10,164 nucleotides of DNA, taken from the NCBI GenBank assembly GCA_948528155.1, contig CAOSZT010000081.1, forward strand, positions 1-10,164, written 5' to 3'. Below, in pieces: positions 1-5,852 of the stretch. A program made the position numbers and the translations under genes. The DNA comes from an uncultured Clostridia bacterium. Lineage in GTDB: Bacteria > Bacillota > Clostridia > TANB77 > CAG-508. Positions within the stretch are counted from its first letter, which is position 1; the number at the start of each line of letters is the position of its first letter. The notes under the pieces are model-generated. The model was not told where the DNA came from. It did not search any database and saw only the letters and a list, made by a program, of their open reading frames with translations.

Positions 1-24
1 ATTAATATAAAAAATACTTGTGCA

Positions 25-136
25 ATATATTTGAAATGCAATTAAATTACAATTGGGATATATTTGAAATACATACAATATATGTAATTTAGTGTAGTAT
101 AAATGTATAAAAATAAAAAGTCTGTCGAAGGTTGTA
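25..136 (+). promoter_or_regulatory. Upstream regulatory region of the zinc-ribbon gene (copy A of a duplicated cassette)
   Basis: This AT-rich region contains two direct repeats, ATATATTTGAAATGCA (25-40) and ATATATTTGAAATACA (58-73), differing at one base and spaced 33 bp apart, about three helical turns. A TATAAA box lies at 98-103, with ACAATA at 75-80 exactly 17 bp upstream. The whole block recurs, diverged, at 911-1020 in front of the next gene; positions 72-130 align without gaps to 957-1015 with about 47 of 59 bases identical. The -35 is a poor match to TTGACA, so the promoter may need an activator or a special sigma factor. The start of transcription is inferred, not seen. Confidence 0.55.
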
Positions 137-163
137 AGATATAAAAATATACAATAATCGACA
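123..163 (+). repeat. Imperfect inverted repeat with a Spo0A-box-like end, in the leader of the zinc-ribbon gene
   Basis: TGTCGA (123-128) pairs with TCGACA (158-163), and inside it TTGTA (132-136) pairs with TACAA (150-154), with symmetrical 3-nt mismatches between the two stems and a 13-nt loop. The left end reads TGTCGAA, identical to the core of the Spo0A binding box known from endospore formers; the right end read on the other strand is TGTCGAT, one base off. It may be an operator or a 5' leader stem-loop. In copy B of the cassette the same position reads TGTGGAA and has no partner arm. Confidence 0.3.
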
Positions 164-188
164 AATGTAAATGAAAGAGGAATAAAGT

Positions 189-857
189 ATGAAAAAATGT
201 AAATATTGCCAAAGTGAAATTGATGAAAAAGTAAAGGTATGTCCAAATTGTAAAAAAGATCTAAGAAATTATTTTTTACAACATAAGGCTTTTACTGTTA
301 TTATAGGATTAATATTACTAGGAATGATAACAAGTAATATGTTACTAAAATCAAATACAAGTGAAACATCAACAACAGGAAATACAACTAATGATACATC
401 TACAAAAAAAGAAAAACAAAAGAAATATGTTAATATTGGGGATAATATACAATCAAAAGACTGGGAAATAAAAATATTAGAAACAAAGTTTGGTCAAAGA
501 ATTAATCCACCAACTCAACCAGCATTTTATACATATTATCAAGTAAAAGATACAAATAATACATATTTATGTGTAGTTTTAGAGGCTAAAAACATATCAT
601 CATTAGAATTAGATGCAGATAGCATTGCAACAATAAAAGCAAAATATGATAATAATTATACATATTCAAGTTTTTCAGCTATTGAAGATGGTAATTTAGG
701 TTTTACATATACTAATATAACTAATATTAAACCATTAACAAGTAAAAAAATTTATTATTTAGCAGAAATGCCAAAAACAATAGAAAATGAACAAGATACT
801 CCAATAGAAATAGAAATGAAAATTGATAATACTACTTATTATTATAAAATCAGATAA
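189..857 (+). CDS. Zinc-ribbon, single-pass membrane protein with a DUF4352-like extracytoplasmic domain (moron candidate)
   Basis: The 222-residue product begins with a zinc ribbon, with Cys pairs at residues 4/7 (CKYC) and 18/21 (CPNC). A hydrophobic membrane segment follows at about 34-53, then a Ser/Thr/Asn-rich linker to about 78. The C-terminal beta-rich domain (about 80-222) looks like the DUF4352/telokin-like domains seen behind zinc ribbons or lipoprotein signals in Firmicutes. The ribbon would face the cytoplasm and the C-terminal domain the outside. The start is set by a good AAGAGG site 8 nt before the ATG. The gene lies in a tail operon but resembles no tail component; with its own upstream regulatory region it looks like a moron, perhaps altering the host surface. 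That role is inferred. Confidence 0.7.
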   Translation: MKKCKYCQSEIDEKVKVCPNCKKDLRNYFLQHKAFTVIIGLILLGMITSNMLLKSNTSETSTTGNTTNDTSTKKEKQKKYVNIGDNIQSKDWEIKILETKFGQRINPPTQPAFYTYYQVKDTNNTYLCVVLEAKNISSLELDADSIATIKAKYDNNYTYSSFSAIEDGNLGFTYTNITNIKPLTSKKIYYLAEMPKTIENEQDTPIEIEMKIDNTTYYYKIR

Positions 858-910
858 AAAATATAGGTATTTTTATTTTATAAAAAAAGGTAATAAAAAG
901 GCAACAATAA

Positions 911-1020
911 ATATATTGAAATACAATTAAAATATATTTGTATTTCAATTGTATTGCATACAATATATTGAATTTGATGTATTATAAAAATACAAGAATA
1001 AAAAATTTGTGGAAGTTGTA
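911..1020 (+). promoter_or_regulatory. Upstream regulatory region of the PH-like gene (copy B of the duplicated cassette)
   Basis: This block is collinear with copy A at 25-136. It holds TATAAA at 983-988 with ACAATA at 960-965, the same 17-bp spacing as in copy A. Upstream lie the element TTGAAATACAA (916-926), its inverted copy TTGTATTTCAA (938-948), and the near-palindrome ATTGTATTGCATACAAT (948-964), which touches the putative -35. Preservation of the two boxes and their spacing in two diverged copies is the main support for a promoter. The gap between the two genes (858-1092) holds nothing else I can name except a weak A/T-only hairpin at 857-874. Confidence 0.55.
915..949. repeat. Perfect 12-bp inverted repeat, operator candidate
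   Basis: ATTGAAATACAA (915-926) and TTGTATTTCAAT (938-949) are exact reverse complements around an 11-bp spacer, so the half-sites lie about two helical turns apart. The half-site TTGAAATRCA also occurs twice as a direct repeat in copy A (32-41 and 64-73). Binding by a dimeric regulator is a reasonable inference. A cruciform or RNA hairpin is possible but would be weak because it is nearly all A/T. Confidence 0.45.
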
Positions 1021-1041
1021 GAATTAATAACAAAACAAATA

Positions 1042-1062
1042 AAAAAAGTTTTGAACTTTTTT
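1042..1062 (+). other. Leader hairpin before the PH-like gene, attenuator-like
   Basis: AAAAAAGTT (1042-1050) and AACTTTTTT (1054-1062) form a perfect 9-bp stem with a 3-nt loop whose 3' arm ends in a T run. It lies between the putative promoter and the Shine-Dalgarno site of the next gene. It looks like a weak intrinsic terminator or attenuator, but only two of its nine pairs are G-C, so it may have no function. Confidence 0.25.
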
Positions 1063-1092
1063 ATATCAGTATATAGAGAGGAAGAAATTATT

Positions 1093-1575
1093 ATGGCTAT
1101 ATTTGGGAATAAAAATAAAAAACAAAATCAAGAATATAATTCTATATTATTTATTATAACACAACATATAAGTGGATTACCATTATCAGAACAATCATTA
1201 TGTAAGGTATTTTTATGTGAAGACAAAATAATAATTAAGAATATAAAAAATGATAGTATATATAATTTATCTATGAATAAAATACTAGATGTAAATATAA
1301 AAAGTGAGAAAGAAATCCAAACTAATTATACAAGTAGTATTGGTGGAGCAGTAGGAGGAGCTATTTTGTTTGGTCCACTAGGTGCAATGATAGGCGGAAG
1401 AAGGAAAAAGAAAGTAGATAAAATTTGTCATTCGTATTTGATATTGACATACAAGAATGAGAAAGAAAATAAAATTGATTATATAAGTTTTGATGTAACA
1501 AACAATTTTAATGCATATAAATTTGTTGATTACTTTTCTAAAAATTGTAAAAAAAATATAATAACAGAATTATAA
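1093..1575 (+). CDS. PH-like domain protein with glycine-zipper segment (moron candidate)
   Basis: The product is 160 residues from the ATG at 1093. The frame is open further upstream to a GTG at 1009, but ATG 1093 is preferred because AGAGGAAG lies just ahead of it and the upstream part overlaps the putative promoter leader. A beta-rich region (about 35-75) is interrupted by a Gly/Ala-rich stretch at about 81-102 (GGAVGGA, then GPLGAMIGG), typical of glycine zippers that insert in or touch membranes. A basic RRKKK patch follows, then a second beta part and a helical end (about 110-155). This layout resembles bacterial PH-like proteins of unknown role. It shares its upstream cassette with the preceding gene and is followed by a strong terminator, so it seems to be an independent unit. 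Function unknown; membrane association is inferred. Confidence 0.6.
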   Translation: MAIFGNKNKKQNQEYNSILFIITQHISGLPLSEQSLCKVFLCEDKIIIKNIKNDSIYNLSMNKILDVNIKSEKEIQTNYTSSIGGAVGGAILFGPLGAMIGGRRKKKVDKICHSYLILTYKNEKENKIDYISFDVTNNFNAYKFVDYFSKNCKKNIITEL

Positions 1576-1617
1576 AATAAAAAAACTTACTATTAAGTAA
1601 GTTTTTTTATTTTATAA
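1570..1617. terminator. Intrinsic terminator, perfect 21-bp stem, probably bidirectional
   Basis: The arms 1570-1590 and 1597-1617 are exact reverse complements around the loop TATTAA. The core pairs ACTTAC with GTAAGT, flanked by an A run on the left and a run of seven T on the right. The stop codon of the PH-like gene lies inside the left arm. The structure closes the moron pair just before the Shine-Dalgarno site of the tape measure gene, so downstream tail transcription must read through, be antiterminated, or start here by an unseen promoter. Confidence 0.85.
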
Positions 1618-1633
1618 GAAAGAAGGTGATAAA

Positions 1634-3832
1634 ATGGCAACAATTACAACAGCGATAAAAGTACAAGATGCAATGACACCAGCATTTCACTCAATGAATA
1701 ATGCATTAAATATTGTACTAAACAGTTTTGAAAATTTACAAGATAGCACACATAAAGTAATAGACACAGCAAGTATTCAAACAGCAAGAGAAGAATTGAC
1801 AAATGCAAATGCAACAATAATTCAAGTAGAAGAAAAATTAAAAAGAGCTAATAATGAAAGTAGTAAAATGCCACAGAATTTTATTAATGCAAATAATTCA
1901 GCTAATAATTTAATACAAACATTAATGGGACTTAGTATAATTCAACGTGGAATAAGTATGATAACAGGTCAAGTGAGTAGTGCAATTTCAAGAATAGATA
2001 CTTTAAATAATTATCCAAAAGTTATGGCAAATCTTGGAATAAGCTCAGACCAAGCAAATGCATCTATGCAAATGTTAAGTGATGGACTAAAAGGTTTACC
2101 AACAAAATTAAATGATGCTGTTGGCTCAGTTCAAAGATTTACAAGTGCAAATGGAAATGTTGGTGCAAGTACAAAAATGTTTTTAGCATTGAATAATGCA
2201 ATTCTTGCAGGTGGTGCTGAAATGGTTACACAACAATCAGCATTGGAACAATTATCTCAATCGTATGCAAAAGGAAAACCAGATATGACAGAATGGCGTT
2301 CAGCAATGTCAGCTATGCCAGCACAATTAGGACAAGTTGCAACAGCAATGAATTTTAAAAGTGCTGATGCATTAGGTGAGGCTTTGAGAAATGGTAAAGT
2401 TAGTATGAATGAATTTATGAATACCTTAATTGAACTTAATGAAAAAGGAGCAAATGGATTTCCTAGTTTAGCAGAACAAGCAAAAAATGCAACAGGTGGA
2501 TTACGAACCTCTATTGAAAATATGAAAACTTCTATCACAAGAGGTATTGCAAATATGATAACAAGTATTAATGAAGGTTTAGAAAAAGCAGAATTTGGAA
2601 GTATTCAAGATATTGTTAATAATATTGGTTATAGTTTTGAAAATTTATTGAATAATATAGGTAATTTTGGAGGTGGAATAATTGAATTATTATCTCCTGT
2701 ATTTAATATAATACAACAAATAGGTCAATTTATTTCTGATAATTGGTCTATAATAACTCCTATCATACTAGGAATAATTGGAGCTTTTGTAACATTTAAT
2801 CTTATAATGTTAGTATATAATACAATAATGGGAATAAGTTCATTTATTACAGGAATTGTAGTCGCTGCTAAAAAGCTACATACAGGAGCTACAATTGCTG
2901 AAACAGCAGCACAGGTAGGGTTAAATAGTGCACTATTAGCTTGCCCTTTAGTTTGGATTATTTTTCTTATAATAGCAATAATAGCAGCAATTTATGCAAT
3001 AATAGCAGCTATTAATAAAGTAACAGGATCATCAATAAGTGCAACTGGTTTTATATTGGCTATGTTAATGAATGCAGTTGCAATTATTTGGAATTTATTT
3101 TTAGGAATATTAGACCTAGTTTTAGGTATAATAAATGTACTAGTTAATCGTTGGGTGAAATTTGCGAACTTTTTTGCTAATTTATTCAATGATCCAATAG
3201 GTGCAATTATTCATTTATTTGGAGATATGGCAGATGGTATATTAGGAATATTAGAGAGTATTGCTAAAGCAATAGATAAAGTATTTGGATCTAATCTAGC
3301 AGGATCAGTACAAGGTTGGAGAAATGGATTAGATGGTATGATTGAAAAGGCTACTAATAAGTATGGAAATGGTAAATATGAAGAGGTTATGGAAGAACTG
3401 GATTTGAGTTCTGAAAGTCTTGGTTTAAAAAGATGGGATTATAAAGATGCCAGTATCTTCGGATATAAGCTAGGACAAGGAATAGACAATAAAGTATCAG
3501 ATATATTTAGTAAAGTAAAAAATCCTAAAGAAACAGGAAATTATAATCCTACATTAGATAAACTAAATAATATAGTAGACAACACAGGAAACACAGCAGG
3601 AAACACAGGAAAAATAAGTGACACACTAGATGCCACAGAAGAAGACCTACAATATTTAAGAGACATAGCAGAAAGAGAAACAATAAACAGATTTACAACA
3701 GCGGAAATAAAAGTAGACTTTACAAGTAACAACAACATAAACAGTGAAATGGATATAGATGGAATAGTAGACAGTTTAGGACAAAAACTAGAGGAAAGAT
3801 TAGAAGTAGTAGCGGAAGGAGTGTACATATAA
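1634..3832 (+). CDS. Phage tail tape measure protein
   Basis: This 732-residue protein sets tail length and is threaded in the tail tube until DNA or ion passage. Residues about 120-300 match the conserved N-terminal tape-measure domain (TIGR02675 type): the run around SYAKGKPDMTEWRSAMSAMP at about 212-230 and the later LRNGKVSMNEFM are typical. Hydrophobic segments at about 371-412, 437-460 and 473-505 are the usual membrane-inserting part. A short linker and an acidic/amphipathic C-terminus follow. By the usual ~0.15 nm per residue, tail length would be roughly 110 nm. The start follows a strong AGAAGGTGAT site. Its stop overlaps the next start (TAATG). Codon choice changes near 3570, from AAT/GAT to many AAC/GAC codons, suggesting a recombined 3' end. 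It is the positional equivalent of PBSX xkdO. Confidence 0.93.
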   Translation: MATITTAIKVQDAMTPAFHSMNNALNIVLNSFENLQDSTHKVIDTASIQTAREELTNANATIIQVEEKLKRANNESSKMPQNFINANNSANNLIQTLMGLSIIQRGISMITGQVSSAISRIDTLNNYPKVMANLGISSDQANASMQMLSDGLKGLPTKLNDAVGSVQRFTSANGNVGASTKMFLALNNAILAGGAEMVTQQSALEQLSQSYAKGKPDMTEWRSAMSAMPAQLGQVATAMNFKSADALGEALRNGKVSMNEFMNTLIELNEKGANGFPSLAEQAKNATGGLRTSIENMKTSITRGIANMITSINEGLEKAEFGSIQDIVNNIGYSFENLLNNIGNFGGGIIELLSPVFNIIQQIGQFISDNWSIITPIILGIIGAFVTFNLIMLVYNTIMGISSFITGIVVAAKKLHTGATIAETAAQVGLNSALLACPLVWIIFLIIAIIAAIYAIIAAINKVTGSSISATGFILAMLMNAVAIIWNLFLGILDLVLGIINVLVNRWVKFANFFANLFNDPIGAIIHLFGDMADGILGILESIAKAIDKVFGSNLAGSVQGWRNGLDGMIEKATNKYGNGKYEEVMEELDLSSESLGLKRWDYKDASIFGYKLGQGIDNKVSDIFSKVKNPKETGNYNPTLDKLNNIVDNTGNTAGNTGKISDTLDATEEDLQYLRDIAERETINRFTTAEIKVDFTSNNNINSEMDIDGIVDSLGQKLEERLEVVAEGVYI

Positions 3833-4496
3833 TGTATTATTTTTACTTAGATAAACTATTATTACCAGTAGCACCCGAAAAACTAGAACTAAAAATAAAA
3901 AATCAAAACAAAACAATGAAATTAATAAATGAAGGAGAAATAAATCAAATAAAGACACCTCGGACTAACAGAGGTGTCTTTTGATATAGAAATACCAAGT
4001 TACAAAAGACCATACACAACATATAAAAATGGATTTCAATCAGTAAAATACTACTTAGAAGAAATAGAAAAACTAAAAACAGAACAAAAACCATTTCAAT
4101 TTATAGTATCACGAAAAACACCAGACAATAAAGTACTATTTGATACAAATATGAAAGTAACATTAGAAGAATACACAATAAAAGAAGAAGCAAAAGAAGG
4201 ATTTGACATAAAGGTATCAATAAAACTAAAACAATATAGAGATTATTCAACAAAAACAATGCAAATAACAATAAAACAATATAGACCAGTAGCAGTTGAA
4301 ACATCATCATCTAGATCAACAAACACAGCACCAACAACAAGAACATACACAGTTGTAAAAGGGGATTGTCTATGGAACATAGCAAAAAAATACTATGGAG
4401 ATGGCTCACAATACACAAAAATATATAATGCAAATAAAGAAAAAATAAAAAAACCTAGTCTAATATATCCACGGACAGGTTTTTATAATTCCTTAA
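3832..4496 (+). CDS. xkdP: LysM-containing tail/baseplate protein (XkdP-like), requires two +1 frame changes
   Basis: Reading from ATG 3832 (TAATG overlap with the tape measure stop) gives 43 residues of a typical XkdP N-terminus up to INQIKTP, then frame 0 stops at 3982. Skipping C3961 continues with GLTEVSFDIEIPS and an unbroken body to a LysM domain (about residues 170-220: YTVVKGDCLWNIAKKYYG). Skipping C4472 ends it with IYPGQVFIIP and a stop at 4494, the canonical end of a LysM fold. The joined protein is 220 residues, the normal size for the family. Family members sit in the tail-tip hub between tape measure and gpD and may bind peptidoglycan or brace the hub. Without the shifts the products are a 50-residue peptide, or a protein with a wrong C-terminus ending at 4504. 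Identity is firm; how it is translated is open. Confidence 0.85.
3951..3982 (+). other. Terminator-like hairpin spanning frame-change site 1
   Basis: AAAGACACCTC (3951-3961) pairs perfectly with GAGGTGTCTTT (3971-3981) around a 9-nt loop, followed by one more T. The stem contains the slip heptamer's CCTC, and the extra base C3961 closes the loop by pairing with G3971. It lies inside the LysM gene, so it may be a recoding stimulator, an internal attenuator, or chance. A hairpin holding the shift site in its 5' arm is not the usual layout, in which a stimulator lies downstream of the site. Confidence 0.5.
3958..3964 (+). other. +1 frame-change site 1, CCT-CGG-A
   Basis: Frame 0 reads Pro-Arg (CCT CGG); the frame needed downstream reads Pro-Gly (CCT, skip C, GGA). 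The protein is family-typical on both sides only with this shift. The same heptamer pattern CCWCGGA recurs at 4469 and 6733. Confidence 0.8.
4449..4484 (+). other. Hairpin enclosing frame-change site 2
   Basis: AAAAACCT (4449-4456) pairs with AGGTTTTT (4477-4484); after a single bulged A, GTC (4458-4460) also pairs with GAC (4474-4476), leaving a 13-nt loop that contains CCACG. The 3' arm ends in a T run, so it also resembles a weak terminator near the end of the LysM gene. Function is uncertain. Confidence 0.35.
4469..4475 (+). other. +1 frame-change site 2, CCA-CGG-A
   Basis: Relative to the frame used from 3962, CCA CGG would give Pro-Arg and a foreign tail of 11 residues after the Pro. 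Skipping C4472 gives GQVFIIP and a stop, which is the expected last strand of the LysM domain and places the stop 12 nt before the next ATG. Confidence 0.8.
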
Positions 4497-4508
4497 AGAG
4501 GTGATAAA

Positions 4509-5471
4509 ATGAAAGATTATGAATTATTAATACAAAATGGAAACACTGTATATTCACCAATATTAGAAGAAGGCATTGAATGGGAAACAGAAAGAAAAGG
4601 AAGTCCTGGAAAATTAACATTTAAAATAATGCAAGATAACATATTAAAGTTTACAGAAGGAAACGCAATAAGGTTTAAATACAAAGAAAACAATGTATTT
4701 TATGGATTTGTATTTACCAAAAAAAGAGATAAAAACCCAATAATAACAGTAACAGCATATGACCAGTTACGATATTTAAAAAACAAAGATACATATGTAT
4801 ATAAAAATAAAACAGCAGATGAACTGACCAAAATGATTGCAAATGATTTTTTATTAAATATGGGAACTATAGAACAAACTGGCTATAAAATAGCAACACG
4901 TTCAGAAAGTAATAAAACTCTATTTGACATAATACAAACAGCAATAGATACAACAACCCAAAATATAAATGAAATGTATGTCTTATATGATGACTTTGGA
5001 AAAATATGTTTAAAAAATATAGAGAGAATGAAAATAGGATTAGTAATAGATGAAGAAACAGGCGAAAATTTTGATTATAGTTCATCAATAGACAATGACA
5101 CCTACAATCAAATAAAACTCACCTATGACAACAAAGACACAGGGAAAAGAGATGTATATATAGCAAAAGACACATCACATATAAATGAATGGGGAATTTT
5201 ACAATATTATGACAAAATAGACGAAAAAGTCAATGGTAGAGCCAAAGTAGATGCACTATTAAAATTATATAATCAAAAAACAAAGCAATTACAAATAAAA
5301 AATGCAATAGGAGATATACGAGTAAGAGGAGGATCATTAATAATAATAAAAATGGATTTAGGAGATATGAAATTACAAAATTTTATGTTAGTAGAAAAAG
5401 TAAAACATACATTTAAGAACAATGAACATTTTATGGACTTAACTTTAAGGGGGAATAATTTTATAACTTAA
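4509..5471 (+). CDS. xkdQ: Tail hub protein, gpD / XkdQ family
   Basis: The 320-residue product is a recognisable member of the XkdQ / late control gene D family, which forms the baseplate hub that connects the tail tube to the spike, equivalent to P2 gpD or T4 gp27. The N-terminal beta domain (about 1-95) carries the typical run IEWETERKGSPGKLTFKI near residues 23-40 and the step GFVFTKKRDK...TAYDQLRYL. Then comes a helical section (about 96-150, with SNKTLFDIIQTAID) and a second beta domain. The start follows AGAGGTGAT. The gene lies 12 nt after the LysM gene's restored stop. It contains an intact CCTGGA (4605-4610), the only Pro-Gly in the neighbourhood without an inserted C. Frame and length look normal. 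Confidence 0.88.
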   Translation: MKDYELLIQNGNTVYSPILEEGIEWETERKGSPGKLTFKIMQDNILKFTEGNAIRFKYKENNVFYGFVFTKKRDKNPIITVTAYDQLRYLKNKDTYVYKNKTADELTKMIANDFLLNMGTIEQTGYKIATRSESNKTLFDIIQTAIDTTTQNINEMYVLYDDFGKICLKNIERMKIGLVIDEETGENFDYSSSIDNDTYNQIKLTYDNKDTGKRDVYIAKDTSHINEWGILQYYDKIDEKVNGRAKVDALLKLYNQKTKQLQIKNAIGDIRVRGGSLIIIKMDLGDMKLQNFMLVEKVKHTFKNNEHFMDLTLRGNNFIT

Positions 5472-5488
5472 TAAGTAGGAGGTACTTA

Positions 5489-5836
5489 ATGGCAGATATA
5501 ATTCAAATAATCAAAAAAGCAGCATTATCAGCAATAGAAAACTCATCACCAACATCAATTATGTATGGAGTAGTAACAAATATAAAACCACTAGAAATAC
5601 AAGTAGAACAAAAATTATTATTAACAAGTGAATTTATAACACTAACTAAAAATGTGATAGACTATGAAACAGAAATTACTATAAATTCGAATACGGAAGA
5701 AGAAAATCTAAACAGTAATCAAATAACAGAAAAAAAGAAGATAATAATACATAATGGATTAAAACAAAATGACAAAGTCATACTATTACAACAACAAGGA
5801 GGACAAAAATTCATAGTAATAGATAAAATATATTAA
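5489..5836 (+). CDS. xkdR: XkdR-like baseplate protein (DUF2577)
   Basis: This 115-residue protein sits between the XkdQ and XkdS homologues, as in PBSX, and shows the DUF2577 pattern. There is a short N-terminal helix (IIQIIKKAALSAIE), then SIMYGVVTNIKPLEIQVEQKLLL, which starts an OB-like beta fold, and a C-terminal part, GLKQNDKVILLQQQGGQKFIVID. OB-fold proteins at this place are thought to take part in the spike or hub, though the exact role of DUF2577 is unclear. A middle stretch (about 62-85) rich in Glu and Asn looks like a surface loop. The start has a strong AGGAGG site. The gene is complete. Confidence 0.8.
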   Translation: MADIIQIIKKAALSAIENSSPTSIMYGVVTNIKPLEIQVEQKLLLTSEFITLTKNVIDYETEITINSNTEEENLNSNQITEKKKIIIHNGLKQNDKVILLQQQGGQKFIVIDKIY

Positions 5837-5852
5837 GAAGGTGATAAAAATA
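5835..5852 (+). promoter_or_regulatory. Shine-Dalgarno site and likely AUA start of the XkdS-like gene
   Basis: AAGAAGGTGAT (5835-5845) is the same ribosome binding site as before the tape measure and XkdQ genes, where GGTGAT is followed by three A and then ATG. Here GGTGAT is followed by four A and then ATA ATA (5850-5855). The only standard start in frame, GTG 5841, is part of the Shine-Dalgarno sequence itself. Spacing therefore favours initiation at AUA 5850. Confidence 0.45.

Noticed and set aside
857..874. Hairpin after the zinc-ribbon gene as a terminator
   Set aside because: AAAAATA / TATTTTT is only seven A/T pairs with a 4-nt loop and is too weak to call with confidence in such AT-rich sequence.
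1009..1092. GTG 1009 as the start of the PH-like gene
   Set aside because: It lies in the block duplicated from the regulatory region of the other gene, has no convincing Shine-Dalgarno site, and ATG 1093 has one.
2257..2538. Minus-strand open frames throughout the window
   Set aside because: They mirror strongly supported + strand genes, lack ribosome binding sites and give low-complexity Leu/Phe/Ile-rich translations that come from AT-rich coding DNA read backwards.
3567..3612. NTGNTAGNTG repeat in the tape measure gene as a mobile or CRISPR-like repeat
   Set aside because: It is a short flexible-linker repeat in coding sequence, without spacers or regular unit length.
3832..4504. Treating the LysM gene as a decayed pseudogene
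   Set aside because: Both breaks are the same single-base event in the same heptamer, and all sequence between and after them codes family-typical protein. Random decay would not give this pattern, so I kept it as a CDS with frame changes, although artefact remains possible.
3982..4504. CGG reassigned to another amino acid as the explanation of the CGG codons
   Set aside because: Changing the meaning of CGG would not restore the frame; each reading still runs into an early stop or a foreign end. A frame change is needed, though a missing CGG-reading tRNA may be part of its cause.
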